Assembly (NCBI RefSeq): GCF_030246925.1
Contig: NZ_CP126740.1
Span: 1,612,001 to 1,676,000 of the forward strand
DNA: 64,000 nt
Reading direction: 5' to 3'
Source of the DNA: Microbacterium sp. zg-Y625
GTDB taxonomy: Bacteria > Actinomycetota > Actinomycetes > Actinomycetales > Microbacteriaceae
The position numbers and the translations under genes are program-made. Shown piece after piece: positions 8,008 to 16,390 of this stretch; the first letter of the stretch is position 1; each line of letters begins with the position of its first letter. The notes beneath the pieces were generated by a model. The model was not told the DNA's origin and did no database searches. It saw only the letters and a program-made list of their open reading frames with translations.

Positions 8008-9506
8008 CGAGCGCTCTCCTCGTTTCGGTGCGCGATGCGCTCGGCCTCGAGGTCGGCGCGCGCCTCGGCCTTGGCATCCATGCGCTCGTGGTAACGCTCG
8101 CGACGCTGCGACGTCGTGCGACGCGGGTTGAGGTCCAGCCGCGGGTCGGTGCCTCGCGGCGCCGTCATGAGTTCGGCGGCGGAGCTCATCGTGGGATGCC
8201 AGTCGAACACGATGCCGTCGCCCTCGCCGATGACGACCGTGGAACCGGCCTGGGCACCCGCCTTGTACAGTCCGTTCTCGACGCCGAGCTTCTCGAGCCG
8301 GTCCGCGAGGAAGCCGACGGCCTCTTCGTTCTGGAAGTCGGTCTGCTGCACCCAGCGCACGGGCTTCGCGCCCAGCACGCGGTAGATGTTGCCGTACGTG
8401 CCGCCTTCGACGCGGATCTCGAACTCCTTCTCCGATCCCTTGGGGCGGATGACGACCCGCTCGGGCGCGGGGGTCGCCGCAAGGGTCGCACGGTGCTGGG
8501 CGACGATGTCGGCCAGCGCGAACGTGAGCTGGCGCAGTCCCTCGTGGCTGACCGCGGAGATCTCGAAGACGCGGTAGCCGCGCGCCTCGAGCTCGGGGCG
8601 CACCAGGTCGGCGAGATCCTTCGCCTCGGGCACGTCGACCTTGTTCAGCGCGATCAGCTGCGGGCGCTCAAGGAGAGGCGTCTGACCCTCGGGCACGGGG
8701 TAGGCGCCCAGCTCGGCGAGGATCACATCGAGATCGCTCAGCGGGTCGCGGCCGGGGTCGAGCGTCGCGCAGTCCAACACGTGCACGAGCGCGGTGCAGC
8801 GCTCGACGTGGCGGAGGAACTCCAGCCCCAGACCCTTGCCTTCGCTTGCGCCCTCGACGAGCCCGGGCACGTCGGCGACGGTGAAGCGCACCTCGCCGGC
8901 CTGCACGACGCCGAGGTTCGGGTGCAGCGTGGTGAACGGATAGTCGGCGATCTTGGGGCGCGCGGCCGAGACGGCCGCGATCAGGCTCGACTTGCCCGCG
9001 GACGGGAAGCCCACGAGGGCCACGTCCGCCACCGTCTTCAGCTCGAGCTGGATGTCGCCTTCCCACCCGGGGGTGCCCAGCAGGGCGAAGCCGGGGGCTT
9101 TGCGCTTGGGGTTGGCCAGCGACGCGTTGCCCAGGCCGCCCTGGCCGCCGGGAGCCACGACGACGCGCGCGCCGGGCTCGACCATGTCGACGAGGGTGTG
9201 ACCCTCGGCATCCTTCACGACCGTGCCGACCGGCACGGTCAGCTCCAGCGACTCGCCGTTCGCGCCCGAGCGGTGATCACCCATGCCGAAGCCGCCGTTG
9301 CCCGCGGTGCGGTGCGGCGAGTGGTGGTACGACAGCAGCGTCGTCACCTGGGGGTCGGCGACCAGCACGATGTCGCCACCGTTGCCGCCGTTGCCGCCGT
9401 CGGGGCCGGCGAGGGGCTTGAACTTCTCGCGCTTGACCGACACGCAGCCGTTGCCGCCCTTTCCGGCGCGCAGATGGAGCGTCACTCTATCGACGAAGGT
9501 GACCAT
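8004..9506 (-). CDS. obg: Obg-family GTPase (ribosome assembly)
   Basis: 500 residues with all three Obg parts: the glycine-rich Obg fold (1-158, with [10 protein letters not shown]), the G domain with P-loop GFPSAGKSS (166-174), DVPG switch II and NKVD, and a C-terminal OCT domain (about 350-430). It acts as a GTP-dependent late factor in 50S assembly and stress signalling. An extra basic C-terminal tail of about 60 residues follows the OCT domain, as is usual in actinobacteria. The ATG has GAGGAG upstream. It follows rplU-rpmA, the almost universal neighbourhood, but a hairpin at 9536-9567 separates it from rpmA. Confidence 0.97.
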   Translation of the reverse strand: MVTFVDRVTLHLRAGKGGNGCVSVKREKFKPLAGPDGGNGGNGGDIVLVADPQVTTLLSYHHSPHRTAGNGGFGMGDHRSGANGESLELTVPVGTVVKDAEGHTLVDMVEPGARVVVAPGGQGGLGNASLANPKRKAPGFALLGTPGWEGDIQLELKTVADVALVGFPSAGKSSLIAAVSAARPKIADYPFTTLHPNLGVVQAGEVRFTVADVPGLVEGASEGKGLGLEFLRHVERCTALVHVLDCATLDPGRDPLSDLDVILAELGAYPVPEGQTPLLERPQLIALNKVDVPEAKDLADLVRPELEARGYRVFEISAVSHEGLRQLTFALADIVAQHRATLAATPAPERVVIRPKGSEKEFEIRVEGGTYGNIYRVLGAKPVRWVQQTDFQNEEAVGFLADRLEKLGVENGLYKAGAQAGSTVVIGEGDGIVFDWHPTMSSAAELMTAPRGTDPRLDLNPRRTTSQRRERYHERMDAKAEARADLEAERIAHRNEESAR

Positions 9507-9535
9507 GGGATGCTCCTCAGCTGTCGGTACAAACA

Positions 9536-9567
9536 GGCGAGGGGCGAGCCGTAGCCCGCCCCTCGCC
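9536..9567 (-). terminator. Hairpin terminator after rpmA
   Basis: A perfect 11-base stem (GGCGAGGGGCG / CGCCCCTCGCC) with a 10-base loop lies 22 bases after the rpmA stop codon on the minus strand, followed by a short T-containing tail. It probably ends the rplU-rpmA transcript or attenuates reading into obg. Confidence 0.7.
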
Positions 9568-9589
9568 GAGATTCAGTGCGATCTCGCGG

Positions 9590-9847
9590 TCACTCCGCGG
9601 TCGCGACGATGTTGACCACCTTGCGGCGGCCCTTCGCGCCGAACTCGACCGCACCGGCGGCGAGGGCGAACAGCGTGTCGTCCTTGCCGCGGCCGACGTT
9701 CGCGCCCGGGTGGAAGTGGGTGCCGCGCTGGCGCACGATGATCTCGCCGGCGTTGACCTCCTGGCCGCCGAAACGCTTCACGCCAAGGCGCTGAGCGTTG
9801 GAGTCACGACCGTTGCGGGTGGAGCTTGCGCCCTTTTTGTGTGCCAT
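9590..9847 (-). CDS. rpmA: 50S ribosomal protein L27 (bL27)
   Basis: 85 residues, the normal length. It begins [20 protein letters not shown], the universal bL27 N-terminus that reaches the peptidyl-transferase centre, and contains [20 protein letters not shown]. There is no Firmicutes-type cleavable N-terminal extension. It lies 18 bases downstream of rplU on the same strand and is followed by a hairpin terminator. Confidence 0.98.
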   Translation of the reverse strand: MAHKKGASSTRNGRDSNAQRLGVKRFGGQEVNAGEIIVRQRGTHFHPGANVGRGKDDTLFALAAGAVEFGAKGRRKVVNIVATAE

Positions 9848-9865
9848 CTCTGCGTCTCCCTGGGC

Positions 9866-10174
9866 TTACTTGATGCCGGTGACCTTGACGCGCGTGAGGT
9901 CCTGACGGTGCCCCTGGCGCTTCTTGTAACCGGTCTTGTTCTTGAACTTCTGGATCACGATCTTGGGGCCGCGCGACTCACCGAGAACCTCGGCGGTCAC
10001 CGTGACCTTCGCAAGCTTGTCGGCATCGGTCGTGACGGCGTCGCCGTCGACGAGCAGCACCGCGGGCAGCTCGAGGGTCTCGCCGACCTTCGCCTGCTGA
10101 CGATCCAGGACGACGATCGTGCCGACCTCGACCTTCTCCTGGCGGCCACCGGCGCGCACAACTGCGTAAACCAC
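9866..10174 (-). CDS. rplU: 50S ribosomal protein L21 (bL21)
   Basis: 102 residues. Starts [17 protein letters not shown] (with the GTG at 10174 read as Met) and has the terminal signature [18 protein letters not shown]. The open frame extends about 50 codons upstream, but that part does not match the family, so I place the start at the GTG preceded by AGGTGTGAA. The bases upstream (10175-10330) form the leader of the L21-L27 transcript. I could not demonstrate a defined L21 autoregulatory structure there. Confidence 0.96.
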   Translation of the reverse strand: MVYAVVRAGGRQEKVEVGTIVVLDRQQAKVGETLELPAVLLVDGDAVTTDADKLAKVTVTAEVLGESRGPKIVIQKFKNKTGYKKRQGHRQDLTRVKVTGIK

Positions 10175-10388
10175 TTCACACCTGTTTTCGTTCGGGAGCG
10201 CGAGGCTCCGGTTGTCTTTGCGAGACTCGCTCTGGGAAAGATAAGTCTGGGTGCCCGGCCGGCGACGGTGAGTCTCCGACGTGCGCGTTCCGCCCTGCGA
10301 CGTAGAAACGCCACGCACCAAGGGACGAGTTTAGCCGATGCTGGGCGACATGCGCAAAAGGGCGGGGCAGCGTGTCGCGCGTGCGGCC

Positions 10389-10394
10389 TAGGAT
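10389..10394 (+). promoter_or_regulatory. Putative -10 box (leaderless) for the DUF4031 gene
   Basis: TAGGAT ends 7 bases before the ATG at 10401, so transcription should begin at or next to the start codon. No Shine-Dalgarno sequence is present. Confidence 0.5.
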
Positions 10395-10400
10395 CGGCGG

Positions 10401-10679
10401 ATGGCGATCCTGATCGACGACCCCCGATGGCCCGCACACGGCCGGTTGTGGGCCCACTTGGTCAGCGACGCGTCGCTGGACGAGCTCCACGCGTTCGCCG
10501 CCGCCAACGGCATCCCCCCGCGCAGCTTCGACCTGGACCACTACGACGTCCCAGACTCGGCGCACGCGCGCCTGGTCGCCGCTGGCGCACAGTCCGTGAC
10601 CGGGCATGAGCTCGTGCGCCGGCTCATCGCTTCGGGGCTGCGCGTGCGGGCCCGCGACCGGGCCCGCACGCAGCAGTGA
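10401..10679 (+). CDS. DUF4031 family protein
   Basis: 92 residues beginning MAILIDDPRWPAHGRLWAHL, with SFDLDHYDVP in the middle; this is the conserved DUF4031 layout, a small actinobacterial family without an established function. The His, Asp and Tyr residues of the DLDHYDVP stretch look like an active or binding site, but this is inference. It is transcribed divergently from rplU and converges on the RNase E/G gene, whose stop lies only 4 bases away. The start is supported by a leaderless promoter. Confidence 0.85.
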   Translation: MAILIDDPRWPAHGRLWAHLVSDASLDELHAFAAANGIPPRSFDLDHYDVPDSAHARLVAAGAQSVTGHELVRRLIASGLRVRARDRARTQQ

Positions 10680-10682
10680 GTC

Positions 10683-13259
10683 CTACTCGCTGCCGTCGGC
10701 GACGTGCGGCACCGGGGTGCCGGTGAGCGCCGCCGTCGACACGCGGCGGCGACCGCGACCCTGACCGGGTGCCTTCGGCTCGGGCAGCGCCTGCAGCACC
10801 GAGTCCAGCAGCAGGTCCTTCTCCGTCTTCGGCGCCGCGCTCTCGCCGCGCTTCTTGCGTGCCTTCTTGGGGCGATCGCCGCTGCGCTCAGGGCGCTCGC
10901 GGTCGCTGCGCTCGGGGCGGTCCTCCCGCTGCTCGCGGTCGTCGCGCTGCTCGACGGCCACCGGGGCGACCGGGGCCTGCTCGGTTGCGACATCGTCCGC
11001 AGAGGGCTGGATGGTGGATGCCGCGATCTGCGCGAGGGCCGATTTGACGCCCTCGGTGATGACATGCGTCCCACCCGTGGGAGCAGGGGCCGGCGCGGCC
11101 TGACGGGGGCGACGCGCGGATGACCCGTTGCCACCGTTGCTGCCATTGCTGCGGTGCTTCACGACGGGGTCGTGATGCACGATCACGCCACGGCCCGCGC
11201 ACACCTCGCACGCCTCGCTGAAGGTCTCGAGCAGCCCCAGACCCAGCTTCTTGCGGGTCATCTGCACGAGGCCGAGCGAGGTGACCTCGGCCACCTGGTG
11301 CTTCGTGCGGTCACGGCTCAGGCACTCGACCAGACGCCGCAGCACGAGGTCGCGGTTGGTCTCCAGCACCATGTCGATGAAGTCGACCACGATGATGCCG
11401 CCGATGTCGCGCAGCCGCAGCTGGCGCACGATCTCCTCGGCCGCCTCGAGGTTGTTTTTCGTGACGGTCTCCTCGAGGTTGCCCCCGGAGCCGACGAACT
11501 TGCCGGTGTTGACGTCGATGACCGTCATCGCCTCGGTGCGGTCGATGACGAGCGATCCGCCCGAGGGCAGCCACACCTTGCGGTCGAGGGCCTTCTCGAT
11601 CTGCTCCGTGACGCGGAACTCATCGAACGGGTCGTGGTCGCCCTCGAAGCGCTGCACGCGCTCCAGCAGGTCGGGAGCGACGCCCGCGAGGTAGCTCGTG
11701 ATGGTCTGGTAGGCGTCTTCTCCCTGGATGAGCATCTTGGAGAAGTCCTCGTTGAAGACGTCGCGGACGATCTTCACCAGCAGGTCGGGCTCCGAGTGCA
11801 GCAGCGCCGGGGCGCCCGCGCTCTCGACCTGCTTGCTGATGTGCTCCCACTGCTTGGTGAGGCGCTGCACGTCGTTGGTCAGCTGGTCCTCGGTCGCGCC
11901 CTCGGCCGCCGTGCGCACGATGACGCCGCTGGACTCCGGCAGCACCTCCTTGAGGATGCGCTTCAGGCGCGCCCGCTCGGTGTCGGGGAGCTTGCGCGAG
12001 ATGCCGTTCATCGCGCCACCGGGCACGTAGACCAGGTACCGGCCAGGAAGCGAGATCTGGCTGGTCAGGCGGGCGCCCTTGTGGCCCACCGGATCCTTCG
12101 TGACCTGCACGAGCACGCGGTCGCCCGACTTCAGCGCCAGCTCGATGCGGCGGGGCTGGTTGCCGGTTTCCACGGCATCCCAGTCGACCTCGCCCGAGTA
12201 CAGCACGGCGTTGCGGCCGCGCCCGATGTCGACGAAGGCGGCCTCCATGCTCGGCAGCACGTTCTGGACGCGCCCGAGGTAGACGTTGCCGATGAGCGAG
12301 GCGTCCTGGCTGCGCGCGACGTAATGCTCGACCAGCACGTTGTCTTCGAGTACGGCGATCTGCACGCGGCCGTTCTTCGAGCGCACGATCATCTCGCGGT
12401 CGACGGACTCGCGGCGTGCGAGGAACTCCGCTTCGGTCACGACGGTGCGGCGGCGTCCTGCCTCGCGGCCGTCACGGCGGCGCTGCTTCTTCGCTTCGAG
12501 CCGCGTGGAGCCCTTGATGCGCTGCGGCTCGGTGATGAGCTCCACCGCCCGCTGGCGGGGCGCCGGAGGGGTGTCGTCGCTGTCGTCGCCGCCACGGCGA
12601 CGGCCGCGACGCCGCGACGAGGAGCCGCTCGGCTGCTCGTCGTCGTCCTCGACGGCTGGGCGGCCGGGACGGGACGGTGCGGCGGGCAGCGGCACGACCT
12701 CGGGTGCGTAGAAGTGCAGCTCGGTCGTGACGGCCGAGACGAAGTTCTCGGGCAGCAGGCCGAGGCTCACCGCGGTCAGCGGCCCCTTGGGCTCGTCGGA
12801 CTCTGCCGCTTCGGAAGCCTCGGAAGGCTCGGGAGCTTCATCGGCCGAGGCTTCGTGGGCGTTCCCGCCGTCGGCGGCGCCGGTCGGCGCGGTGTCAGCG
12901 GGGGCTGCGGTCTCGTCGCTCCCTGCGGTCTCGTCGCTCCCAGCGGAGTCGTCGCTCGCTGCCTCGTCGGCGGCGGAGGGCGCGTCATCGCCGGCGGGTA
13001 CCGCCGCGTCGTCGTTGCCCGGCGCGGTCGACCCGTCCGCTGCAGCGGTGTCGGCGGGCGCGTCGGCCTCGGTGGCTGCTGCGTCCGCGGCATCCGCGTC
13101 GTTGCTCGCGTCTGCGGAGGGCGTCGCGTCATCCGGCTGCGCGGCGGCATCCGGCTGAGGGGCGTCTGCCGTATCGCTGGGCGCGTCGACGTCGAACAGC
13201 GGCGGGGTCAGCGTGCCCTGGGGATCGGAATCGGGGCCTGCATGCGTGTCATCGGTCAT
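10683..13259 (-). CDS. rne: Ribonuclease E/G family endoribonuclease
   Basis: 858 residues. Central RNA-processing and decay endonuclease. Order of parts: a long acidic, Ala/Asp-rich disordered N-terminal region (about 1-150), a basic linker with RRRGRRRGG, an S1 domain (VGRVQNVLPSMEAAFVDIGRGRN, compared in part), the catalytic DNase-I-like domain with the magnesium-binding Asp residues in TVIDVNTG and VVDFIDM, the zinc-link CEVCAGRG, and a C-terminal arginine-rich tail. A core catalytic domain flanked on both sides by disordered arms is typical of actinobacterial enzymes. I use the ATG at 13259 (AAGGAG upstream) rather than the GTG 27 bases earlier. Confidence 0.95.
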   Translation of the reverse strand: MTDDTHAGPDSDPQGTLTPPLFDVDAPSDTADAPQPDAAAQPDDATPSADASNDADAADAAATEADAPADTAAADGSTAPGNDDAAVPAGDDAPSAADEAASDDSAGSDETAGSDETAAPADTAPTGAADGGNAHEASADEAPEPSEASEAAESDEPKGPLTAVSLGLLPENFVSAVTTELHFYAPEVVPLPAAPSRPGRPAVEDDDEQPSGSSSRRRGRRRGGDDSDDTPPAPRQRAVELITEPQRIKGSTRLEAKKQRRRDGREAGRRRTVVTEAEFLARRESVDREMIVRSKNGRVQIAVLEDNVLVEHYVARSQDASLIGNVYLGRVQNVLPSMEAAFVDIGRGRNAVLYSGEVDWDAVETGNQPRRIELALKSGDRVLVQVTKDPVGHKGARLTSQISLPGRYLVYVPGGAMNGISRKLPDTERARLKRILKEVLPESSGVIVRTAAEGATEDQLTNDVQRLTKQWEHISKQVESAGAPALLHSEPDLLVKIVRDVFNEDFSKMLIQGEDAYQTITSYLAGVAPDLLERVQRFEGDHDPFDEFRVTEQIEKALDRKVWLPSGGSLVIDRTEAMTVIDVNTGKFVGSGGNLEETVTKNNLEAAEEIVRQLRLRDIGGIIVVDFIDMVLETNRDLVLRRLVECLSRDRTKHQVAEVTSLGLVQMTRKKLGLGLLETFSEACEVCAGRGVIVHHDPVVKHRSNGSNGGNGSSARRPRQAAPAPAPTGGTHVITEGVKSALAQIAASTIQPSADDVATEQAPVAPVAVEQRDDREQREDRPERSDRERPERSGDRPKKARKKRGESAAPKTEKDLLLDSVLQALPEPKAPGQGRGRRRVSTAALTGTPVPHVADGSE

Positions 13260-13528
13260 CACCGGTGTACTCCTTGCGGGCGACACCGCGCGTCGCCCGG
13301 CGAAATCTCGTGCGGTGCCGCAGTCGCCTGTCTCTCACGATGCGGCTCGCGAACTCTCACTCGGTCTGCAGCCGGCTCATGGGCGGGCTGCGCTGGGCGT
13401 TCATCGCCCGAAGTCTTCGGTGATGCGGTCGCGGCGCGGCCGCGGGTGCATCAGGGACCATTATCGCACTTCCGGCGTGTCTTGTGTTCGCGCGTCTCTC
13501 TGCGGCGTGTGGCACGGCGCGACGATGG

Positions 13529-13534
13529 GATAAT
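13529..13534 (+). promoter_or_regulatory. Putative -10 box (leaderless) for the VKOR gene
   Basis: GATAAT ends 7 bases before the ATG at 13541 and there is no Shine-Dalgarno sequence, so the transcript probably starts at the initiation codon. This fixes the start within a longer open frame. Confidence 0.55.
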
Positions 13535-13540
13535 CCGGGC

Positions 13541-14116
13541 ATGCCCGATACCCGATCCGAGCGCCCGACCGTCCTCGCCGCGTGGCTCATCGGCGCCGGC
13601 GCGATCGGCTGGTGGGCGGCGTTCTCCCTCACCATGGAGCGGTTCGCGCTGCTGGCCGACCCCGAGGCCATCGCATCGTGCGACTTCAGTCTGCTGGTGC
13701 AGTGCACGGCGAATCTGGAGTCCGCGCAGGGCAGTGTCTTCGGCTTTCCGAACCCGATCCTGGGACTGGCGGGATGGGTGGCGCCGATCGTGGTGGGCTT
13801 CGCACTGCTGGCGGGCGCGCGGTTCGCGCGGTGGTTCTGGTGGTGCTTCTGGGCGGGGACGGCGTTCGCCTTCGGGTTCGTGCTGTGGCTCATCGGCCAG
13901 AGCGTCTTCGCGCTGGGGACGCTGTGCCCGTGGTGCATGGTGACGTGGGCGGTGACGATCCCGACGTTCTACGCGGTGACGCTGCATGCCCTGCGCGTCT
14001 CCGGCGTGGGCTGGGCCCGTCGCCTGGGGGCATGGGTCCCGCTGATGGCGATCCTGACGTACGCGGTGGTCGCCGTGATCGCGCAGGTGCAGCTGAACTG
14101 GCTCGCCCAGCTCTGA
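13541..14116 (+). CDS. Vitamin K epoxide reductase (VKOR) family membrane protein
   Basis: 191-residue integral membrane oxidoreductase. In actinobacteria VKOR reoxidises DsbA-like proteins for disulfide formation outside the cell, passing electrons to a quinone. The active-site CPWC is at 129-132 and the shuttle cysteines are Cys47 and Cys55 in the extracellular loop; the SVFGFPNPILGLAGW segment is the family's conserved Ser/Phe-rich region. Four to five hydrophobic helices are visible. No DsbA-like partner is nearby. Its 3' end runs into a repeat cluster shared with the convergent ndk. Confidence 0.93.
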   Translation: MPDTRSERPTVLAAWLIGAGAIGWWAAFSLTMERFALLADPEAIASCDFSLLVQCTANLESAQGSVFGFPNPILGLAGWVAPIVVGFALLAGARFARWFWWCFWAGTAFAFGFVLWLIGQSVFALGTLCPWCMVTWAVTIPTFYAVTLHALRVSGVGWARRLGAWVPLMAILTYAVVAVIAQVQLNWLAQL

Positions 14117-14120
14117 CGCC

Positions 14121-14209
14121 GAGTGAGTATTCGCCGTGCCGAGTGAGTACTCGTCGCGCCGAGTGAGTACTCGTCGCGAATACTCACTCGAGCGCGCGAA
14201 TACTCACTC
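14121..14209. repeat. Cluster of GAGTGAGTA(T/C)TCG repeats, direct and inverted
   Basis: Three direct copies of GAGTGAGTA(T/C)TCG start at 14121, 14141 and 14161 with a 20-base period. They are followed by two inverted copies, CGAATACTCACTC, at 14177-14189 and 14197-14209. The array fills the whole interval between the convergent VKOR and ndk genes. The direct and inverted halves can pair to form hairpins, so it may act as a bidirectional terminator. The number of copies exceeds what a simple terminator needs and resembles a REP-type intergenic repeat. Confidence 0.85.
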
Positions 14210-14217
14210 GGGAGCGG

Positions 14218-14631
14218 TCAGAACCAGATCGAGAGCTCGCGGGCGGCGGACTCCGGGCTGTCGGAACCGTGCACCAGGTTCTGCTGCACGGCGACGCCCC
14301 AGTCGCGGCCGAAGTCGCCACGGATCGTGCCGGGTGCGGCCGTCGTCGGGTCGGTGGTGCCCGCGAGGGAGCGGAATCCCTCGATCACACGATTGCCCGC
14401 GAGGCGGATCGCGACCGACGGGCCGGACATCATGAACTCCAGCAGCGGCTCGTAGAACGGCTTGCCCGCGTGCTCGGCGTAGTGCTGCTCGAGGCGTTCG
14501 CGGTCGGGCTCGACGAGCCGCAGGTCGACGAGGGAGTACCCCTTCGCCTCGATGCGCGCGAGGATCGCGCCGGTCAGGCCGCGAGCGACGCCGTCGGGTT
14601 TGATCAGGACGAGGGTTTCCTCGGTGGTCAT
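14218..14631 (-). CDS. ndk: Nucleoside diphosphate kinase
   Basis: 137 residues. Transfers the gamma-phosphate between nucleoside tri- and diphosphates through a phosphohistidine. The family signature NLVHGSDS carries the catalytic His121, and TLVLIKPDGVARGL marks the N-terminus. GGAG lies about 7 bases upstream of the ATG. It is the last gene of the minus-strand ileS-folC-DUF4233-ndk run. The 14 bases before it after the DUF4233 stop are consistent with one transcript. Confidence 0.97.
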   Translation of the reverse strand: MTTEETLVLIKPDGVARGLTGAILARIEAKGYSLVDLRLVEPDRERLEQHYAEHAGKPFYEPLLEFMMSGPSVAIRLAGNRVIEGFRSLAGTTDPTTAAPGTIRGDFGRDWGVAVQQNLVHGSDSPESAARELSIWF

Positions 14632-14633
14632 GC

Positions 14634-15041
14634 TCAGTCTCCGTTTCGCTGTTCGACCTCGGCGGCCAGACGCGCGTTGCGCCGGTCGAGCGAGGCCCCC
14701 TTGATGGTGGCATACGCCCACATGCCGCCGAAAATGAGCGCCACGAGAAGCAGCGCCGGTACCAGCAGCGCGCCGAGCGCCACCACGACCTGCAGCGCCC
14801 AGCCGAGTGCGATCGCCCAGCGGTGCCGCAGCAGGCCCGCGGTGATCACCATGAGCACGGCAAGGACGGTGCCGGCGACGACGCCCCACCACGGCTCGAT
14901 GCCGCCGGGCAGCGCGTCGAGCCCGTAGATCACGAGGCCGGCGAGGAACGCGATGATCGCCTCGAAGCCCAGCACGATCGAGCCGAGCGACTCCGCGGCA
15001 CCGCGCGGCCGGCGGGGACGGGGCGTGCGCGTGGCGCTCAC
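14634..15041 (-). CDS. DUF4233 membrane protein
   Basis: 135 residues with four predicted membrane helices (for example SIVLGFEAIIAFLAGLVIYG and VVVALGALLVPALLLVALIF) and a polar C-terminus. The family is restricted to actinobacteria and is almost always found directly after folC, as here. No activity is established. I choose the GTG at 15041, which overlaps the folC stop as GTGA; the frame also allows a GTG at 15050. Translation coupling to folC and position before ndk place it in the ileS operon. Confidence 0.85.
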   Translation of the reverse strand: MSATRTPRPRRPRGAAESLGSIVLGFEAIIAFLAGLVIYGLDALPGGIEPWWGVVAGTVLAVLMVITAGLLRHRWAIALGWALQVVVALGALLVPALLLVALIFGGMWAYATIKGASLDRRNARLAAEVEQRNGD

Positions 15042-16390
15042 GCCTGCCACCCGCTCTTCCAGTCCTCTTCGGATGCCACCGTCATCGCCTCACCGGCGAG
15101 AACGACACTGCCGGCGATGATCACTGCACGCCGATCGGATGCCGCCGCCCACTCACGCGCGGCGTTCGCCGCATCGGCGACGTCGGGGTGCACGCTCACC
15201 TGCCTGCCGAGGCCTTCGGCGAGGTCGGCGATCGCGTCGGGGTCGGTCGCGCGGTCGGACTGCGGGGCGGTCGCGAAGACGTGCGCGGCCAGCGGGGCCA
15301 GCTCGGCCACGACGCCGGCGACGTCCTTGTCGGCGAGGGCGCCGAGCACCAGACCCCACTCGTCGAAGTCGAACGCGTCGCGCAGGGCCGCAGCCAGCGC
15401 GCGGGCCCCGTGCGGGTTGTGCGCACCGTCGACGATCACCGTCGGGGCGACACCGAGCAGCTGCAGCCGACCGGGGGACGTCGCCTCGGCGAGGCCCTCG
15501 GTGAGCACGTCGGCCGCGAGCGGCTTGGTGGCTGCTCCCAGCAGCGACTCGACCGCGGCGATCGCGAGGGCGGCGTTGTGCGCCTGGTGCTCGCCGTACA
15601 TCGGCAGGTACAGGTCGCTGTAGGTGCCGGCAAGGCCCCGCACCGCCATGAACTGCCCGCCCACGGCCAGGTGGTCCTCGGCGAGGGCGAAGTCCTGTCC
15701 CTCGAACGCGATGGAGGCTCCGCGCGCAGTGGCCGCCGCGCGCAGCACCCGCTCGGCGGCGGCATCCTGCCGGGCCGAGACGACGGCTGCGCCGTCCTTG
15801 ATGATGCCGGATTTGACCTCGGCGATCTCCGCGATCGTGCCGCCCAGGCGATCCGCGTGATCCAGGTCGATGGGCGCGAAGACCGCCACGTCGCCGTCGG
15901 CGGTGTTGGTGGCATCCCACGAGCCGCCCATGCCGACCTCGATGATCGCGACGTCCACGGGTGCGTCGGAGAACGCGACGAACGCGAGCGCCGTGAGCAG
16001 CTCGAAGAACGTCAGCGGCTCCTCCCCCGCCTCGGCCAGCTCGGCATCGACGATCTCGACGAACGGCGCGATCTCGTCCCAGGCGTCGGCGACGGCGGCA
16101 TCCGCGATCGGCTCACCGTCCACAACGACGCGCTCCGTGAACCGCTCCAGGTGAGGGCTCGTGAATAGGCCGGTGCGCAGGCCGTGAGCGCGCACGATCG
16201 ACTCGATGATGCGGCTGGTGGACGTCTTGCCGTTCGTGCCGGTGACGTGCACCACCCGGTACGTGCGCTGCGGGTCGTCGAGGAACTCGAGAAGCCGCGC
16301 GGTGCGCTCCTTGCGGGGCTCCACCCAGCGCTCCCCCGCACGCGCCAGCAGCGTCTCGTATACGGCGTCGGCTCTGCTGCGGTCGCTCAT
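15038..16390 (-). CDS. folC: Folylpolyglutamate synthase / dihydrofolate synthase
   Basis: 450 residues. Adds glutamate to dihydropteroate and extends polyglutamate chains on folates using ATP. The Mur-ligase-type P-loop [10 protein letters not shown] is at 51-60, followed by [14 protein letters not shown], the [11 protein letters not shown] box and the C-terminal [13 protein letters not shown]. The ATG at 16390 overlaps the ileS stop as ATGA, so folC is translationally coupled to ileS and falls under the ileS T-box. Linkage of folC to valS or ileS is common in Gram-positive bacteria. Confidence 0.95.
   Translation of the reverse strand: MSDRSRADAVYETLLARAGERWVEPRKERTARLLEFLDDPQRTYRVVHVTGTNGKTSTSRIIESIVRAHGLRTGLFTSPHLERFTERVVVDGEPIADAAVADAWDEIAPFVEIVDAELAEAGEEPLTFFELLTALAFVAFSDAPVDVAIIEVGMGGSWDATNTADGDVAVFAPIDLDHADRLGGTIAEIAEVKSGIIKDGAAVVSARQDAAAERVLRAAATARGASIAFEGQDFALAEDHLAVGGQFMAVRGLAGTYSDLYLPMYGEHQAHNAALAIAAVESLLGAATKPLAADVLTEGLAEATSPGRLQLLGVAPTVIVDGAHNPHGARALAAALRDAFDFDEWGLVLGALADKDVAGVVAELAPLAAHVFATAPQSDRATDPDAIADLAEGLGRQVSVHPDVADAANAAREWAAASDRRAVIIAGSVVLAGEAMTVASEEDWKSGWQA

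Noticed and set aside
10175..10330. L21 leader-type autoregulatory RNA upstream of rplU
   Set aside because: The region is a plausible leader, but I could not identify a defined conserved structure by eye, so no RNA element is claimed.
11154..13943. Plus-strand open frame of over 900 codons antisense to RNase E/G
   Set aside because: No domain resemblance and skewed composition. The minus strand encodes a full RNase E/G with catalytic motifs.
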